Made by a program: the position numbers and the translations under genes. Positions 42,024-50,399 of a stretch of DNA of 64,000 bases are shown piece after piece. Numbering within the stretch: position 1 is the first letter of the stretch; each line of letters begins with the position of its first letter. The notes beneath the pieces are model-generated. The model was given only the letters and a program-made list of their open reading frames with translations, had not been told where the DNA came from and made no database searches. The stretch is from PALSA-693 sp963834725 (GTDB lineage: Bacteria; Actinomycetota; Acidimicrobiia; Acidimicrobiales; Palsa-688), in NCBI GenBank assembly GCA_963834725.1, contig CAWICN010000001.1, positions 744,001 through 808,000 of the forward strand. The letters run 5' to 3'.

Positions 42024-42317
42024 TTATGTCGGTGGATCGACGCCGTCTCCCACCACAACGGTCCACTGCCGGACGCGCCAGTTGGTCACGAGCCCGGCGG
42101 TGACGTACGGGTCCTCCCTGGCGAACTGCTCAGCGACGGCCGCCGAAGGACCCCGGAACACCAGCACGGCGCCGTCGACTGGGTCGGCCAGGGCGCCGGC
42201 CAGCAACAGATCGCCGCGCTCGTAGACGCGCCGAGCTCGGTCGAGATGGCGGTCCCGGAGCGGGCGCCTCCGCTCCACATAGTCCTCCACCACGTCGTAG
42301 AAAAGGATCCAGTACAC
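42024..42317 (-). CDS. YCII-related domain protein
   Basis: 97 residues from GTG 42317. WILFYDVVEDYVERRRPLRD, HLDRARRVYERGDLLLAGAL and the end DPYVTAGLVTNWRVRQWTVVVG match the YciI-like ferredoxin-fold family. Such proteins are small dimers, some with hydrolase-like or dehalogenase-like pockets (conserved His and Asp), mostly of unknown role. The longer open frame to 42464 crosses the esterase promoter and is unlikely to be translated. Confidence 0.72.
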   Translation of the reverse strand: MYWILFYDVVEDYVERRRPLRDRHLDRARRVYERGDLLLAGALADPVDGAVLVFRGPSAAVAEQFAREDPYVTAGLVTNWRVRQWTVVVGDGVDPPT

Positions 42318-42448
42318 CGGCAGGGAATCTATTGGCCGCTCATTGTCCTCGCGGTACGGCCGGTCTTTGGGCTGTCGGCGACAACCGCCACCGGGTTTGA
42401 ACTCGGTGAAGATGGCGATGCTACGGTCGGCGCAAGTCGAGCCCGGGG

Positions 42449-43501
42449 GTGATGGAGATGGCAAACAGCCGAATTGTGGATGATCCGAGGATCGACCCTC
42501 GGATAAAGGCCGTCTTCGAGGCCTTTCCGATGCCGGAGCCGAGCGGGGACGCAGAGAGCCGGGACCAGCTGCTTGCCGACGCCGACTCGCCGGAAGCCAA
42601 GGCGCTGCGCTTGGCCATGAGTGAGTTTCTCGACCGCGCCGATACCGAGGAGCTCGCGCCCTCGAAAGGGCTGGCGGTCTCCGAGCACGACGTCGTCTCC
42701 CGTCCTGACGGCAACACGATCAAGATCCGTGTCATCCGCCCCGAGGGCCGCGAAGTGGTGCCGGCTGTGTACTACATCCACGGCGGCGGGATGCAGACCA
42801 TGTCCTGTTATGACGGGAACTACCGGGCGTGGGGCCGAATCATTGCCGCCCAGGGCGTCGCCGTAGCCATGGTGGACTTCCGGAACGCCCTGGTGCCGTC
42901 GAGTGCTCCCGAGGTGGCCCCCTACCCTGCCGGCCTCAACGACTGTGCGTCGGGAGTGAAGTGGGTGGCCGCCCATCACGGCGATCTGGGCGTGGATCCG
43001 GATCGGATCGTGGTCGCCGGCGAGAGCGGAGGCGGAAACCTGACGCTGGCCACTGGCCTCCGCCTCAAGCGGGACGGGGACCTCGGGGTGATCCGGGGTC
43101 TGTACGCCCTCTGCCCATACATCGCCGGGGAGTGGCCGAAGCCCGAGAACCCCTCCTCCACGGAGAACAACGGCATCCTCATCGACCTGCACAACAACCG
43201 GGGCGCCATGGCCTATGGCATCGACGAGCTCCGGGCTCGCAACCCGCTGGCCTGGCCGGGATTCGCCACCGAAGACGATGTGCGCGGGCTGGTACCGACG
43301 ATGATCAGCGTCAACGAGTGCGATCCGCTCCGGGACGAGGGCATCAACTTCTACCGGCTGTTGCTGCGCGCCGGCGTCCCGGCCCGCTGCCGACAGGTGA
43401 TGGGCACTGTCCACGGGACCGAAGTGTTCCCGATGACTTGTCCGGACATCAGCCGCGACACCGCGGCCAGCATCGCCGACTTCGCTCGCCACTCCGGCTG
43501 A
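42449..43501 (+). CDS. Alpha/beta hydrolase, hormone-sensitive-lipase-like esterase
   Basis: 350 residues. The oxyanion motif HGGG is near residue 109, the nucleophile in GESGGGN near 195, the acid in VNECDPLRDEG near 290, and the histidine in GTVHGTE near 322. This order defines the HSL (type IV) esterases. Three starts are possible (GTG 42449, ATG 42452, ATG 42458). TACGGT at 42422-42427 could be its -10 box. Substrate unknown, probably a small ester or lactone. Confidence 0.85.
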   Translation: MMEMANSRIVDDPRIDPRIKAVFEAFPMPEPSGDAESRDQLLADADSPEAKALRLAMSEFLDRADTEELAPSKGLAVSEHDVVSRPDGNTIKIRVIRPEGREVVPAVYYIHGGGMQTMSCYDGNYRAWGRIIAAQGVAVAMVDFRNALVPSSAPEVAPYPAGLNDCASGVKWVAAHHGDLGVDPDRIVVAGESGGGNLTLATGLRLKRDGDLGVIRGLYALCPYIAGEWPKPENPSSTENNGILIDLHNNRGAMAYGIDELRARNPLAWPGFATEDDVRGLVPTMISVNECDPLRDEGINFYRLLLRAGVPARCRQVMGTVHGTEVFPMTCPDISRDTAASIADFARHSG

Positions 43502-43600
43502 TCGGGACGTTCGGCCTCAGCCCGGCTGCGAGCGACACGCCATTTTCTGCAGCGAACGATGCCCGGTTGAAGGGGGTCGCGCTACAGAAAAAGCTCCATC

Positions 43601-43638
43601 GACAACTCGTTTGACGACAGACAACTCGTTTGACGACC
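43601..43638. repeat. 19-bp direct repeat
   Basis: GACAACTCGTTTGACGAC occurs at 43601 and 43620 in the gap between the esterase and the small basic protein gene. The rest of the 43502-43702 gap shows no gene. Confidence 0.8.
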
Positions 43639-43702
43639 CCGCGCCGTTACGGCGGCGGTCTGAATCGACCGGGTCGGCAGGCTCGTGCGCCTCTGCCGAA
43701 CC

Positions 43703-43819
43703 CTACGCAGCCGGCTTGCGCACTGCTGCCTTGGCGGCGCGCAACCGGGCTTCCCGCGCCTTCTTCCGGCGGATCCGGTCGTGCTTCCATCTGACGGTTG
43801 AGCGTGCGCCGCGACCCAT
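43703..43819 (-). CDS. Very small basic protein (38 residues)
   Basis: Read on the reverse strand from ATG 43819 to TAG 43703. The protein starts MGRGARSTVRWKHDRIRRKK and ends AAVRKPAA; about 14 of 38 residues are Arg or Lys. TAGGGT at 43829-43834, nine bases before the ATG, is a good leaderless promoter. Size, charge and the RRKK core resemble the tiny actinobacterial ribosomal-associated proteins, but it is not the bS22 or bL37 sequence I know. Ribosome association is inference. Confidence 0.6.
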   Translation of the reverse strand: MGRGARSTVRWKHDRIRRKKAREARLRAAKAAVRKPAA

Positions 43820-43877
43820 GGGCGGGTCACCCTAGCAGGGCCGCCGGGGACCGCTCGGGCGGCCGCAGTTGCGGTGC

Positions 43878-44558
43878 TCAGTCCCGGAGGAACCCCAGCG
43901 CGGCGTCGATGAAGCGGAAGTCCTTGGGGGTCCCGAAATGGTCACACCCGCGGAGGGAGACGAACCGGGCGTTCGGCAGGGCATCCAGTAGCGGATCGGC
44001 CGGACCGACGAAGTCGCGGTCCCCGAGGACCACCAGCACCGGGCAATCGATGGTGGCCAGCTGGGCTGGATCGAGCGGAGTCGACGGCCGGCGCATGCAG
44101 GCCGCCAGGGCCGCCCGATCGTTGCCCGGAGCGCGGGCGAAGGTGGCGAAGGCCTGGGCCACTGCGGGATCGCCCTCGGCTGTCTCCCCGGCCTCGATGG
44201 CCCGGGCCGAGGCTTCAGGATCGCCGCCGCGAAACAGGTTGGCGCCGACGCCAGCGACCACCAGCCGGCCGAAACGGCTTGGGTCAGCCGCCGCTACCCG
44301 CAGGAGAAGCTGGGCGCCCATCGAAAAACCGATGGCGTCGACCTGGCCCGACGCTGGCAGGGCTTTGATCACGTCCTGTTCCAGTCCGGCGTAGGCGGCC
44401 GGGTCGTGGGGCTTCTCGGCTTCGCCGTGCCCGAGCAGATCGAGCCCGATGACTTCGTGACCCTCCTCCTGCAAGAGGTCGACCCAGCCGGGCTCTCGCC
44501 AGTTGCGCTCGAATGACGACGCGAAGCCGTGCACCAGCAGAACGGGAAGATCGCCCAT
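43878..44558 (-). CDS. Alpha/beta hydrolase
   Basis: 226 residues. LLVHGFASSFERNW holds the oxyanion region, GFSMGAQ the nucleophilic serine, VVLGDRDFVGPADP the acid and GCDHFGTPKDF the histidine. It belongs to the broad alpha/beta hydrolase (fold-1) family; substrate cannot be read. ATG 44558 was chosen. The same frame stays open to 45542 but only as antisense of the next gene's Arg-rich repeats. Divergent from 44625. Confidence 0.83.
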   Translation of the reverse strand: MGDLPVLLVHGFASSFERNWREPGWVDLLQEEGHEVIGLDLLGHGEAEKPHDPAAYAGLEQDVIKALPASGQVDAIGFSMGAQLLLRVAAADPSRFGRLVVAGVGANLFRGGDPEASARAIEAGETAEGDPAVAQAFATFARAPGNDRAALAACMRRPSTPLDPAQLATIDCPVLVVLGDRDFVGPADPLLDALPNARFVSLRGCDHFGTPKDFRFIDAALGFLRD

Positions 44559-44612
44559 TGCGGCAGGGTACCCCGCTACGTCATCCGCAGCACGAGATCG
44601 GTCACTCTCAAG

Positions 44613-44618
44613 TAGCGT
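44613..44618 (+). promoter_or_regulatory. -10 element of the 44.6-kb gene
   Basis: TAGCGT, six bases before GTG 44625; predicted leaderless. Confidence 0.45.
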
Positions 44619-44624
44619 GAGTGT

Positions 44625-46496
44625 GTGGCCCGCCGCATCGAGATCGAGCTGACCAGCGCCCGACCTGACGGCTCGTGGACCTGGCGGGCTGCCGGTGCTC
44701 GGGAGCCGAGGGGAGTGCTCGACGGCGGCCTGCTCCCAGACGGCGCCAAAGCCGGCGACGTCGTCAGGGCCGAGGCCGAGTTCGAGATCGACGGCATCAC
44801 CATCGTCGCCGTGCTCGCGCCCAAGGACAACACCCGAGCTGATCCGCAGCGCATCGAGATCATCGGCTCCGGCCGTCCTGAAGGGCCGGGCGTGACCACG
44901 CAGCTGGTTGGTCGAAGCGACCGGCGTCCCGCCGCACGCCGCCGCGATCGAGATGACACTCGACCGCGACGCGACAGGGATGCCGCTCGACCGCAGAACG
45001 GCCACGACGGCCGGCGACCGCGCCGGGAGGGCCGCCGGCCAGATGATGACGGCGCAGCCGGTGCCGGCGCGTCCGCCGCCGCGGGCCTTGAGGGTGAGGG
45101 TGGGGACACAGGACAACTGGAGGGCGAAGACCGGGCCGGGCTTGACCATCCGAGCGGTGAAAGGCGGGCGGACAGGACGGACAGGACGGCGCGGGCGGAC
45201 CGGGCGGACCGGACGGCGCGGGCGGACCGGGCGGACAGGACCGAGCGGACGGACCGGACCGAGCGGACCGGCCGGACGTCGCGCAGCTCCGGCCCGCGTG
45301 CCCCGGGAGACCCCAGCCCCGCCGAGACTCCGACGCCAGCAGGTCGCCAGGGCAACCGTCCCGGCCGGCGCCGCGACCGCCGGAGTCCCGAGCCGGAGGT
45401 TGGGGCCGAGCGCCGTACGCGGCGGTTCAATCCCGGCCGCGCCCATCGCCAGGCCGTGATGGCCTCGTTGCCACCCGAGCAGCAGCCCGTTGCCGAGCAG
45501 GTCCTGCGTGGTGGGATTCCGGCCGTTCGGACCGCCCTGCATCTCGAGCGGGAGAAGGCCGTGGCCGAGGGTAGGCCGGCGCCCAACACGGACCAGCTGA
45601 TCGCCATGGCCGAGTCGCTCCTGCCCAGACTGAAGGCTGCCGAATGGCGGGATCGGGCCGAGGCGGCGGTCAAGGACGCCGACGAGATCTCGTTGCGAGA
45701 TCTCCGGTCTGTGGTGGCGGGAGCAGAAGTTGCCCGCGACGACGAAAGCCGCGGCCTTGCCGCCAGCTTGCGGGAGGCCCTAGACCGGCGGGTGGATGGC
45801 TTGCGGCAGCAATGGACCGGCGAGATTGCGAAGCACCTCGACGAGAACCGGGTCGTGCGGGCCTTGCGCCTGGCGGCGCGGCCGCCCGAGCCGTCTGCTC
45901 GCATGGAGCCTGAGCTGACCCAGCGGCTAAGCGACGCCGCCGGCGAAGCCATGGCATCAGATACACCGCCGGATCGATGGCTGTCCCTGATGGACGCGGT
46001 GTCGGCGTCACCGGTGCGTCGGTCGGTGAAACCGGCGGGGCTGTCGGCCGATCCGACGCCGGAGCTGCGGCGGGCCGCCCATCAGCAGTCGGGCCGGATC
46101 CCCGCCCTGGCGGCCATGCTCGGCGTCGCGATCCCTCCCCCACCGACGCCACTCCCGGGCCGTCGCAGCGGCTCGGTTCCTCGAGGAAGGCGGCAGGCGG
46201 GCGCGGCCACTGACGTTGAGACGCCCGGCCACGAGCCCCCGGACCGTGAACCGGCCCCCGCCGCGGAGGCCGAGGCAGCCGACCACGAAGCTCCTGACCG
46301 TGAACCGGCCCCCGCCGCGGAGGCCGAGGCCCCCGACCACGAGCCCCCGGACCGTGAACCGGCCCCCGCCGCCGAAGCCGAGGCCCCCGACCACGAGCCC
46401 CCGGACCGTGAACCGTCCCGGGCCGGTGCCTCAGGTGTGGGTGCTCAAGACCCCGTGGCCGTGGAGGAACTCAGCGAGCCCATCCACGAGCGGTAG
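44625..46496 (+). CDS. Large hypothetical protein with two repeat regions
   Basis: 623 residues. Residues 1-85 form a small folded domain (ARRIEIELTSARPDGSWTWR; AGDVVRAEAEFEIDGITIVA). Residues 95-275 are extremely Arg/Asp-rich with RTDRTARADRAD-type repeats. Residues 285-505 are a helical domain (QAVMASLPPEQQPVAEQVLR; EWRDRAEAAVKDADEISL; LDRRVDGLRQQWTGEIAKHL). A Pro/Glu tail carries an 18-residue repeat starting HEPPDREPAPAAEAEA. It has no signal or membrane segment. The charged linker suggests nucleic-acid binding, but I recognise no family. Confidence 0.7.
   Translation: MARRIEIELTSARPDGSWTWRAAGAREPRGVLDGGLLPDGAKAGDVVRAEAEFEIDGITIVAVLAPKDNTRADPQRIEIIGSGRPEGPGVTTQLVGRSDRRPAARRRDRDDTRPRRDRDAARPQNGHDGRRPRREGRRPDDDGAAGAGASAAAGLEGEGGDTGQLEGEDRAGLDHPSGERRADRTDRTARADRADRTARADRADRTERTDRTERTGRTSRSSGPRAPGDPSPAETPTPAGRQGNRPGRRRDRRSPEPEVGAERRTRRFNPGRAHRQAVMASLPPEQQPVAEQVLRGGIPAVRTALHLEREKAVAEGRPAPNTDQLIAMAESLLPRLKAAEWRDRAEAAVKDADEISLRDLRSVVAGAEVARDDESRGLAASLREALDRRVDGLRQQWTGEIAKHLDENRVVRALRLAARPPEPSARMEPELTQRLSDAAGEAMASDTPPDRWLSLMDAVSASPVRRSVKPAGLSADPTPELRRAAHQQSGRIPALAAMLGVAIPPPPTPLPGRRSGSVPRGRRQAGAATDVETPGHEPPDREPAPAAEAEAADHEAPDREPAPAAEAEAPDHEPPDREPAPAAEAEAPDHEPPDREPSRAGASGVGAQDPVAVEELSEPIHER
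46230..46427 (+). repeat. In-frame 54-bp tandem repeat
   Basis: Units start at 46230, 46284, 46338 and 46392 (last truncated). Each codes 18 residues beginning HEPPDREP or HEAPDREP near the protein's C-terminus. Confidence 0.92.
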
Positions 46497-46847
46497 CCCT
46501 CCTACTTCGCCCAGGGGAACCCAGGCCGCCGCGGCGGCGTCGCTGTCCGCCGATGGCGGCGTACTCGACATGACCGTGACTCGAAAATCGGCGATCACAT
46601 AGTGGTAATCCTCACCAATGCGTTCCACCCAGCCCACGAGGCCCTCGCAGACGGCCTCCAGACCAGTCTCCTCGCGCAGTTCCCGCACGACGGCTTGCGC
46701 CATGGTCTCGCCGGCTTCCACCCGGCCGCCCGGCACGGACCACAGTCCCGCGCCGGGTCCGTGGCCTCGCCGAATGAGCAGGATCCGATCCTGTTCGACC
46801 GCCACCGCTCCGACGCAGAGTTCGGGCCGGTGCTCAGCGCTCGCCAT
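46431..46847 (-). CDS. NUDIX hydrolase, MutT-like
   Basis: 138 residues from ATG 46847. The NUDIX box is perfect: GGRVEAGETMAQAVVRELRE followed by ETGL. The N-terminus (CVGAVAVEQDRILLIRRGHG) is typical of MutT/ADP-ribose-type small NUDIX enzymes. It ends inside the 3' end of the 44.6-kb gene on the other strand (66-bp overlap) and starts inside the end of the GNAT gene, so it is co-transcribed with that. Substrate unknown. Confidence 0.85.
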   Translation of the reverse strand: MASAEHRPELCVGAVAVEQDRILLIRRGHGPGAGLWSVPGGRVEAGETMAQAVVRELREETGLEAVCEGLVGWVERIGEDYHYVIADFRVTVMSSTPPSADSDAAAAAWVPLGEVGGLPLVDGLAEFLHGHGVLSTHT

Positions 46848-47325
46848 CGTCGGTCCGGCCGGGCAGGGGTCGATGCATGACCAGCAGCCGGGCGACGAAG
46901 CCGTGGTCCTCGAAGAAGGCCTTGGCCGGCCTGCTGCCTGGCAGCGCGGGGGCATCCACCCCGCGACAGCCTCGGCGGCCGCACCACTCGGCAATAGCGT
47001 CCACCATGGCTTCGCCCACGCCTACCTGGCGCGCCTCCGGCTCGACGTAGATGGCCTCGATGGTGCCGATCGGGGTCAGCCCTACTACCTCGTATCGGGC
47101 CAGGGCGAAGCCGACCCCGACCGAGTCCAGGGTGCCCACGACAACCAACCGGTCAGCGTCGGCTAGGGCGTCGAGGAGCATCTCCTCGGGGGACTGTTCG
47201 GGGCTGAAGACGCCGTCCACCAGCAACCGCCCACCTCTCTCGACTTCGAGCTCACGACGAGCCTGCGCCCAAAGCGAGCTGAGCATCGGGGCGTCGGCTG
47301 CGATGGCCACCCGAGCGTCCTCCAC
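46834..47325 (-). CDS. GNAT family acetyltransferase
   Basis: 163 residues. The acetyl-CoA-binding segment is AIYVEPEARQVGVGEAMVDA (RxxGxG/A-type), with the preceding strand VGFALARYEVV and the late FFEDHGFVARLLVM. GTG 47325 gives the first residues MEDARVAIAADAP. It overlaps the NUDIX gene by 14 bp. Acceptor substrate unknown. Confidence 0.8.
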   Translation of the reverse strand: MEDARVAIAADAPMLSSLWAQARRELEVERGGRLLVDGVFSPEQSPEEMLLDALADADRLVVVGTLDSVGVGFALARYEVVGLTPIGTIEAIYVEPEARQVGVGEAMVDAIAEWCGRRGCRGVDAPALPGSRPAKAFFEDHGFVARLLVMHRPLPGRTDDGER

Positions 47326-47335
47326 TTCCCCCCCG

Positions 47336-47926
47336 TCAGGGTTCCTGCAGCTGGCGGACCCGGTTCAGGATCGTCCTCCGGGCCCGGTGGGCGATCTCGT
47401 AGGCGCCCACGGCGGCCAGCTCGTCGGCGGACAGCCCGGCCAGCCGCGGCACCACCTGGGATGCCGCCAGAGAGTCGTAGCCAGGTATCGCCAGACCGGA
47501 AGATTCCGGGACCTCCGGACGCCCCATCACGGACCCGTCGGACTCGTTCCTTTCTCCGTCTGCCCCGGCACTGGCAATCGGTGACGGCCGGTCGATATCG
47601 CATTCCGGGTCGGTATCCGGGGCCAACCCGGCTTCCTCAGCAGGCCCGGTCGCCATTCGATCGCTGGGGTCAGGCGATGGCGACGAGATGCCCGGATCGG
47701 GGGGACGCGGCTCCGGCGCGGGCGGACGGCGGGACGCGAGCTGCCGGCGCCCCTGGGCGACGGCAAACTGACCGACCACTTTTGCCATGGTCAGCTGGCC
47801 GCCGAGCTGGGCCCGTCCTCGTGCGATGAGTTTGGGGAGCTCCTCGCTGGCCACCAGGGCCAGCCCGACCGGCGCATACACCAATACATCGAGCAGGACC
47901 TCGAACGGGGACGATTCATCACTCAC
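47336..47926 (-). CDS. Hypothetical protein with conserved actinobacterial C-terminal helix pair
   Basis: 196 residues from GTG 47926. The N-terminal 60 residues are helical with a hydrophobic stretch (FEVLLDVLVYAPVGLALVAS). The middle is low-complexity Pro/Ser/Asp. The C-terminal 45 residues (YDSLAASQVVPRLAGLSADE, LAAVGAYEIAHRARRTILNR) resemble a short domain at the end of several actinobacterial lipid-droplet-associated or DUF-type proteins that may bind membranes. It precedes the GNAT gene on the same strand by ten bases. Function unknown. Confidence 0.6.
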   Translation of the reverse strand: MSDESSPFEVLLDVLVYAPVGLALVASEELPKLIARGRAQLGGQLTMAKVVGQFAVAQGRRQLASRRPPAPEPRPPDPGISSPSPDPSDRMATGPAEEAGLAPDTDPECDIDRPSPIASAGADGERNESDGSVMGRPEVPESSGLAIPGYDSLAASQVVPRLAGLSADELAAVGAYEIAHRARRTILNRVRQLQEP

Positions 47927-47961
47927 GATGCGATCCTGCCCGGCGGGGGCGCGCCGCCATG

Positions 47962-48558
47962 TCATACGCAGTCGCGGCAGAGCATGCGTGCTTCGTCGGC
48001 GAGCTGGCTCGGATGCTTGACAAGAAAGCAGGACTGGCAGACGAACTCCCCCGGCTGCTTTGGCAACACCCGCAACGGGCTGTCGCCGCGCTCGTCGGGA
48101 TCGCCGACATCCTCCTCATCGTCGTCGTCCTCATCGTCGTCGACGACCACCAGACGCTCCTTCAGGATGACATCGAGGCTGGCCTCTACGTCATCGGAGT
48201 CCTCGTCATCGTCCTCGTCATCCTCTTCCTCGTCGTCCCGCCCGGTTTTGGCCTCGACTCCGGTCGCGCCGTCGGAATCGAGATCGTCCTCTTCTTCGAG
48301 GTCCTCCTCTTCTTCGAGGTCCTCTTCTTCTTCGAGTTCTTCGAGGTCGTCCTGCTCGAGGTCGTCCTCTTCGAGGTCGTCCTGCTCGAGGTCGTCCTGC
48401 TCTAGGTCGTCCTGCTCGAGGTCGTCGTCGATGGCGTCGTCGTCATCGACCATGGCCTCATCGTCGTTCTCGAGGGCCTCGAGGTCATCCGGCTCCAAGT
48501 CATCGGGCAGGTCAGCCTGGTCGTCGAGAACATCGTCATCTAGATCGTCAGTTGGCAT
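47962..48558 (-). CDS. DUF4193 zinc protein with long acidic N-terminal region
   Basis: 198 residues. The C-terminal 40 residues hold the DUF4193 zinc site: FVCQSCFLVKHPSQLAD, then CRDC. The first 130 residues are almost only Asp, Glu and Leu in DLEQDD- and EEDL-type repeats, far more than in the mycobacterial relative (Rv2699c, about 100 residues). Such an acidic tail would repel DNA or bind basic proteins or metal ions. Family members occur only in actinobacteria and have no known role. Confidence 0.85.
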   Translation of the reverse strand: MPTDDLDDDVLDDQADLPDDLEPDDLEALENDDEAMVDDDDAIDDDLEQDDLEQDDLEQDDLEEDDLEQDDLEELEEEEDLEEEEDLEEEDDLDSDGATGVEAKTGRDDEEEDDEDDDEDSDDVEASLDVILKERLVVVDDDEDDDDEEDVGDPDERGDSPLRVLPKQPGEFVCQSCFLVKHPSQLADEARMLCRDCV

Positions 48559-49323
48559 GAGTCCTTCTTCACCCGCGTCGCTCGAAGTTAGGGAGTCGGG
48601 TCGGTTCGTCGGCGGCGGATACTAGACCCCCCGCCACGCCGATCAGTCACACTCCAAACGCGAGGTCCGCCCTTGATATTTCCCAGCCGCCGCGATTCTT
48701 TTGCACCCGGGCAAGGGTGGCGGGCAGGGTGGTCGATATCGACCGTTGGTGCCGTCTGGCGCCCCGCCCCCGGCTCACGGGCCACACCGGCGAAGGACCG
48801 ACGTTGTCTACTTGGTCTGTGACCACCCTGCCCTCAAGGTGGCACTCCAACCACGCCGCCACCCGAGTTAAGCGCTCAGAATGCTGCCTACCCGAGCCCG
48901 GTGCCGTCAAGGGGGACGACGCCCATCCTGACCTGCGCCTTCGCGCGTAACCGCAGGTCAGGCTGCCAAAAAAATGCCGGATTTGGCGGGCGCGGCGGGC
49001 AGCCGGAATGTCCGATCAACAGGCCCTTCCGTGGGTGGGTGCTCCGGGCGCCGGCGCCCCCCGATCCTCCACCCGCGCCGGCGCCCCCCTCCAGGTTGGC
49101 CGCTGAGCCCGGCGCCGGCGCCCCCCGATCCTCCACCCGCGCCGGCGCCCCCCTCCAGGTTGGCCGCTGAGCCCGGCGCCGGCGCCCGCCGATCCTCCAC
49201 CCGCGCCGGCGCCCCCTCCAGGTTGGCCGCTGGCCCGGGCGGCCATGCCCCCCGGCTGGCCACCGGCGGGCCAGCAGCCGTTTCCCCGGCGGCGCTCCCA
49301 ACCGCCGAGAGGCCTGCGGCCGC
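48559..49323. other. 765-bp gene-free region with repeats
   Basis: No convincing gene. It holds the presumed promoter of the DUF4193 gene at its left side, an 11-bp-arm inverted repeat CCTGACCTGCG (48927-48937) / CGCAGGTCAGG (48952-48962) followed by a run of seven A, and a 64-bp GC-palindrome repeat at 49047-49233. All frames through the repeats are open only because of Gly/Ala/Pro low complexity. Confidence 0.7.
49047..49233. repeat. 64-bp tandem repeat with GGCGCCGGCGCC palindromes
   Basis: Units start at 49047, 49111 and 49175 (the last incomplete and with small changes). Each has one perfect 12-bp palindrome GGCGCCGGCGCC and a second GCGCCGGCGC, and the word CTCCAGGTTGGCCGCTGAGC. The length is close to the 65-bp family but the sequence is unrelated. 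Confidence 0.9.
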
Positions 49324-50277
49324 TCACTCGAACTCCGGTATGAGCGCCTCCACGTTGGCGACGTAGGACTGAGTGGCCGGAAACACCCCGAACCGGCTCA
49401 GGTTGAAGGCGCCCTCGTAATAGGCCGCGATGACATCGCAGCGGTTGTTCCCCTCGATGTCAGCGAGGTACGCGAGCAAGGCCGCCGACATCCGGATGTT
49501 GTCCGATGCCGACTTGATGTTCAGGGGCTCCCCCACCAGGGTGCTGCTGACGAAGCTGGCCGAGCTTGGCAGCAGCTGGCCGACTCCTACCGCCCCGGCC
49601 GACGAGACGACGTTCTGTTGCCACCCCGATTCCTCCCAGGAGATGGCTTCCAGCAGGGGGCGCCACAGGTCGTAGTAGTTGGCCCATCGCTCGAAGACCG
49701 GTCGCAGGGCCAGGCGCTGGGGCGACTGCTCAAGCAACCATGGCAGAACTCCCCAAGGACCGGTCTGCGGGACGAAGGTCGAGCAGAACGTCCACGGATT
49801 GGCGCCCGAATGGGGATTGGAGCCGGAATGGGGATTGGCGCCGGAACGGGGGTTGGTGCCGGAATGGCCCGGAGAGGACGACCGGGCGCTCAGGGACTTC
49901 TGCGCCGGCGATAGGCTTCCGGGGGTCGGGATGATCAGGCGGCGACCGATCAGGAGCAGGTCACCCGGGTTCATGTTGTTGGCCGCCGCCAGTTGGGCCA
50001 CTGTCAGCCCGTCGGCTCGCGAGATGGCCCACAAAGTGTCGCCGGGCTGGACCACATGGATGTTCGAGCCGCCGCCGGAGTATCCTGCCGCCCCGGCTCC
50101 GACCAGGAGACCGAGGCTGGCCACCGCCATGGTGATCGAACCGGCCCGGACCAGCCGGGTCCGCGGACCGGCCGCAGCCCTGGCGTCACTCGCAGGCGAC
50201 CGCTTAGTCCGCCGCTTGGCGCTGGCCTTGGTCCAGCTGGCGCCCGGACGCCCAGAACGAGGGGTGGGAAGACGCAT
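49324..50277 (-). CDS. LysM and lytic transglycosylase (SLT) domain protein
   Basis: 317 residues. A basic N-terminus and one membrane helix or signal anchor (ITMAVASLGLLVGAGAAGY, residues 48-66) lead to a LysM domain (HVVQPGDTLWAISRADGLTV) that binds peptidoglycan. After a linker with NPHSGSNPHSGANP repeats comes the SLT domain: the catalytic Glu in SWEESGWQ, and VVSSAGAVGVGQLLP. It would cleave cell-wall glycan strands outside the membrane. An AT-rich upstream region (50300-50395) carries the promoter. Confidence 0.87.
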   Translation of the reverse strand: MRLPTPRSGRPGASWTKASAKRRTKRSPASDARAAAGPRTRLVRAGSITMAVASLGLLVGAGAAGYSGGGSNIHVVQPGDTLWAISRADGLTVAQLAAANNMNPGDLLLIGRRLIIPTPGSLSPAQKSLSARSSSPGHSGTNPRSGANPHSGSNPHSGANPWTFCSTFVPQTGPWGVLPWLLEQSPQRLALRPVFERWANYYDLWRPLLEAISWEESGWQQNVVSSAGAVGVGQLLPSSASFVSSTLVGEPLNIKSASDNIRMSAALLAYLADIEGNNRCDVIAAYYEGAFNLSRFGVFPATQSYVANVEALIPEFE

Positions 50278-50299
50278 GAATCGGAAGGTCCAATCCCTC

Positions 50300-50399
50300 C
50301 GCCCGCGCCGGTAAACCTACAATATCAACACGAGCCTCATCAACCCCTCTTTCAACATTATTCACAGATTTAGGATAAGCCTCAAGCTGAGATCGAGGG
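50300..50399 (-). promoter_or_regulatory. Promoter region of the LysM/SLT gene
   Basis: AT-rich for this genome. On the reverse strand TATTGT, preceded by TTGATG and TTGAAA, may form the promoter. One TTATTCACA resembles a DnaA box with one mismatch, but it is alone. Confidence 0.4.

Noticed and set aside
44559..45542. N-terminal extension of the reverse hydrolase beyond ATG 44558
   Set aside because: It is antisense to the Arg-rich repeat of the 44.6-kb gene and adds only low-complexity Pro/Arg sequence before the normal hydrolase start.
48927..48962. Intrinsic terminator of the LysM/SLT gene
   Set aside because: On the relevant reverse strand the T-run lies before the hairpin, and the hairpin is about 360 bp from that gene's stop.
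49047..49320. Glycine-rich secreted (PE_PGRS-like) protein in the 64-bp repeats
   Set aside because: The 64-bp unit shifts frame in each copy, there is no start with a promoter, and all frames look equally open.
50300..50399. Replication origin or DnaA-box cluster
   Set aside because: A single imperfect box, with no dnaA, dnaN or further boxes nearby.
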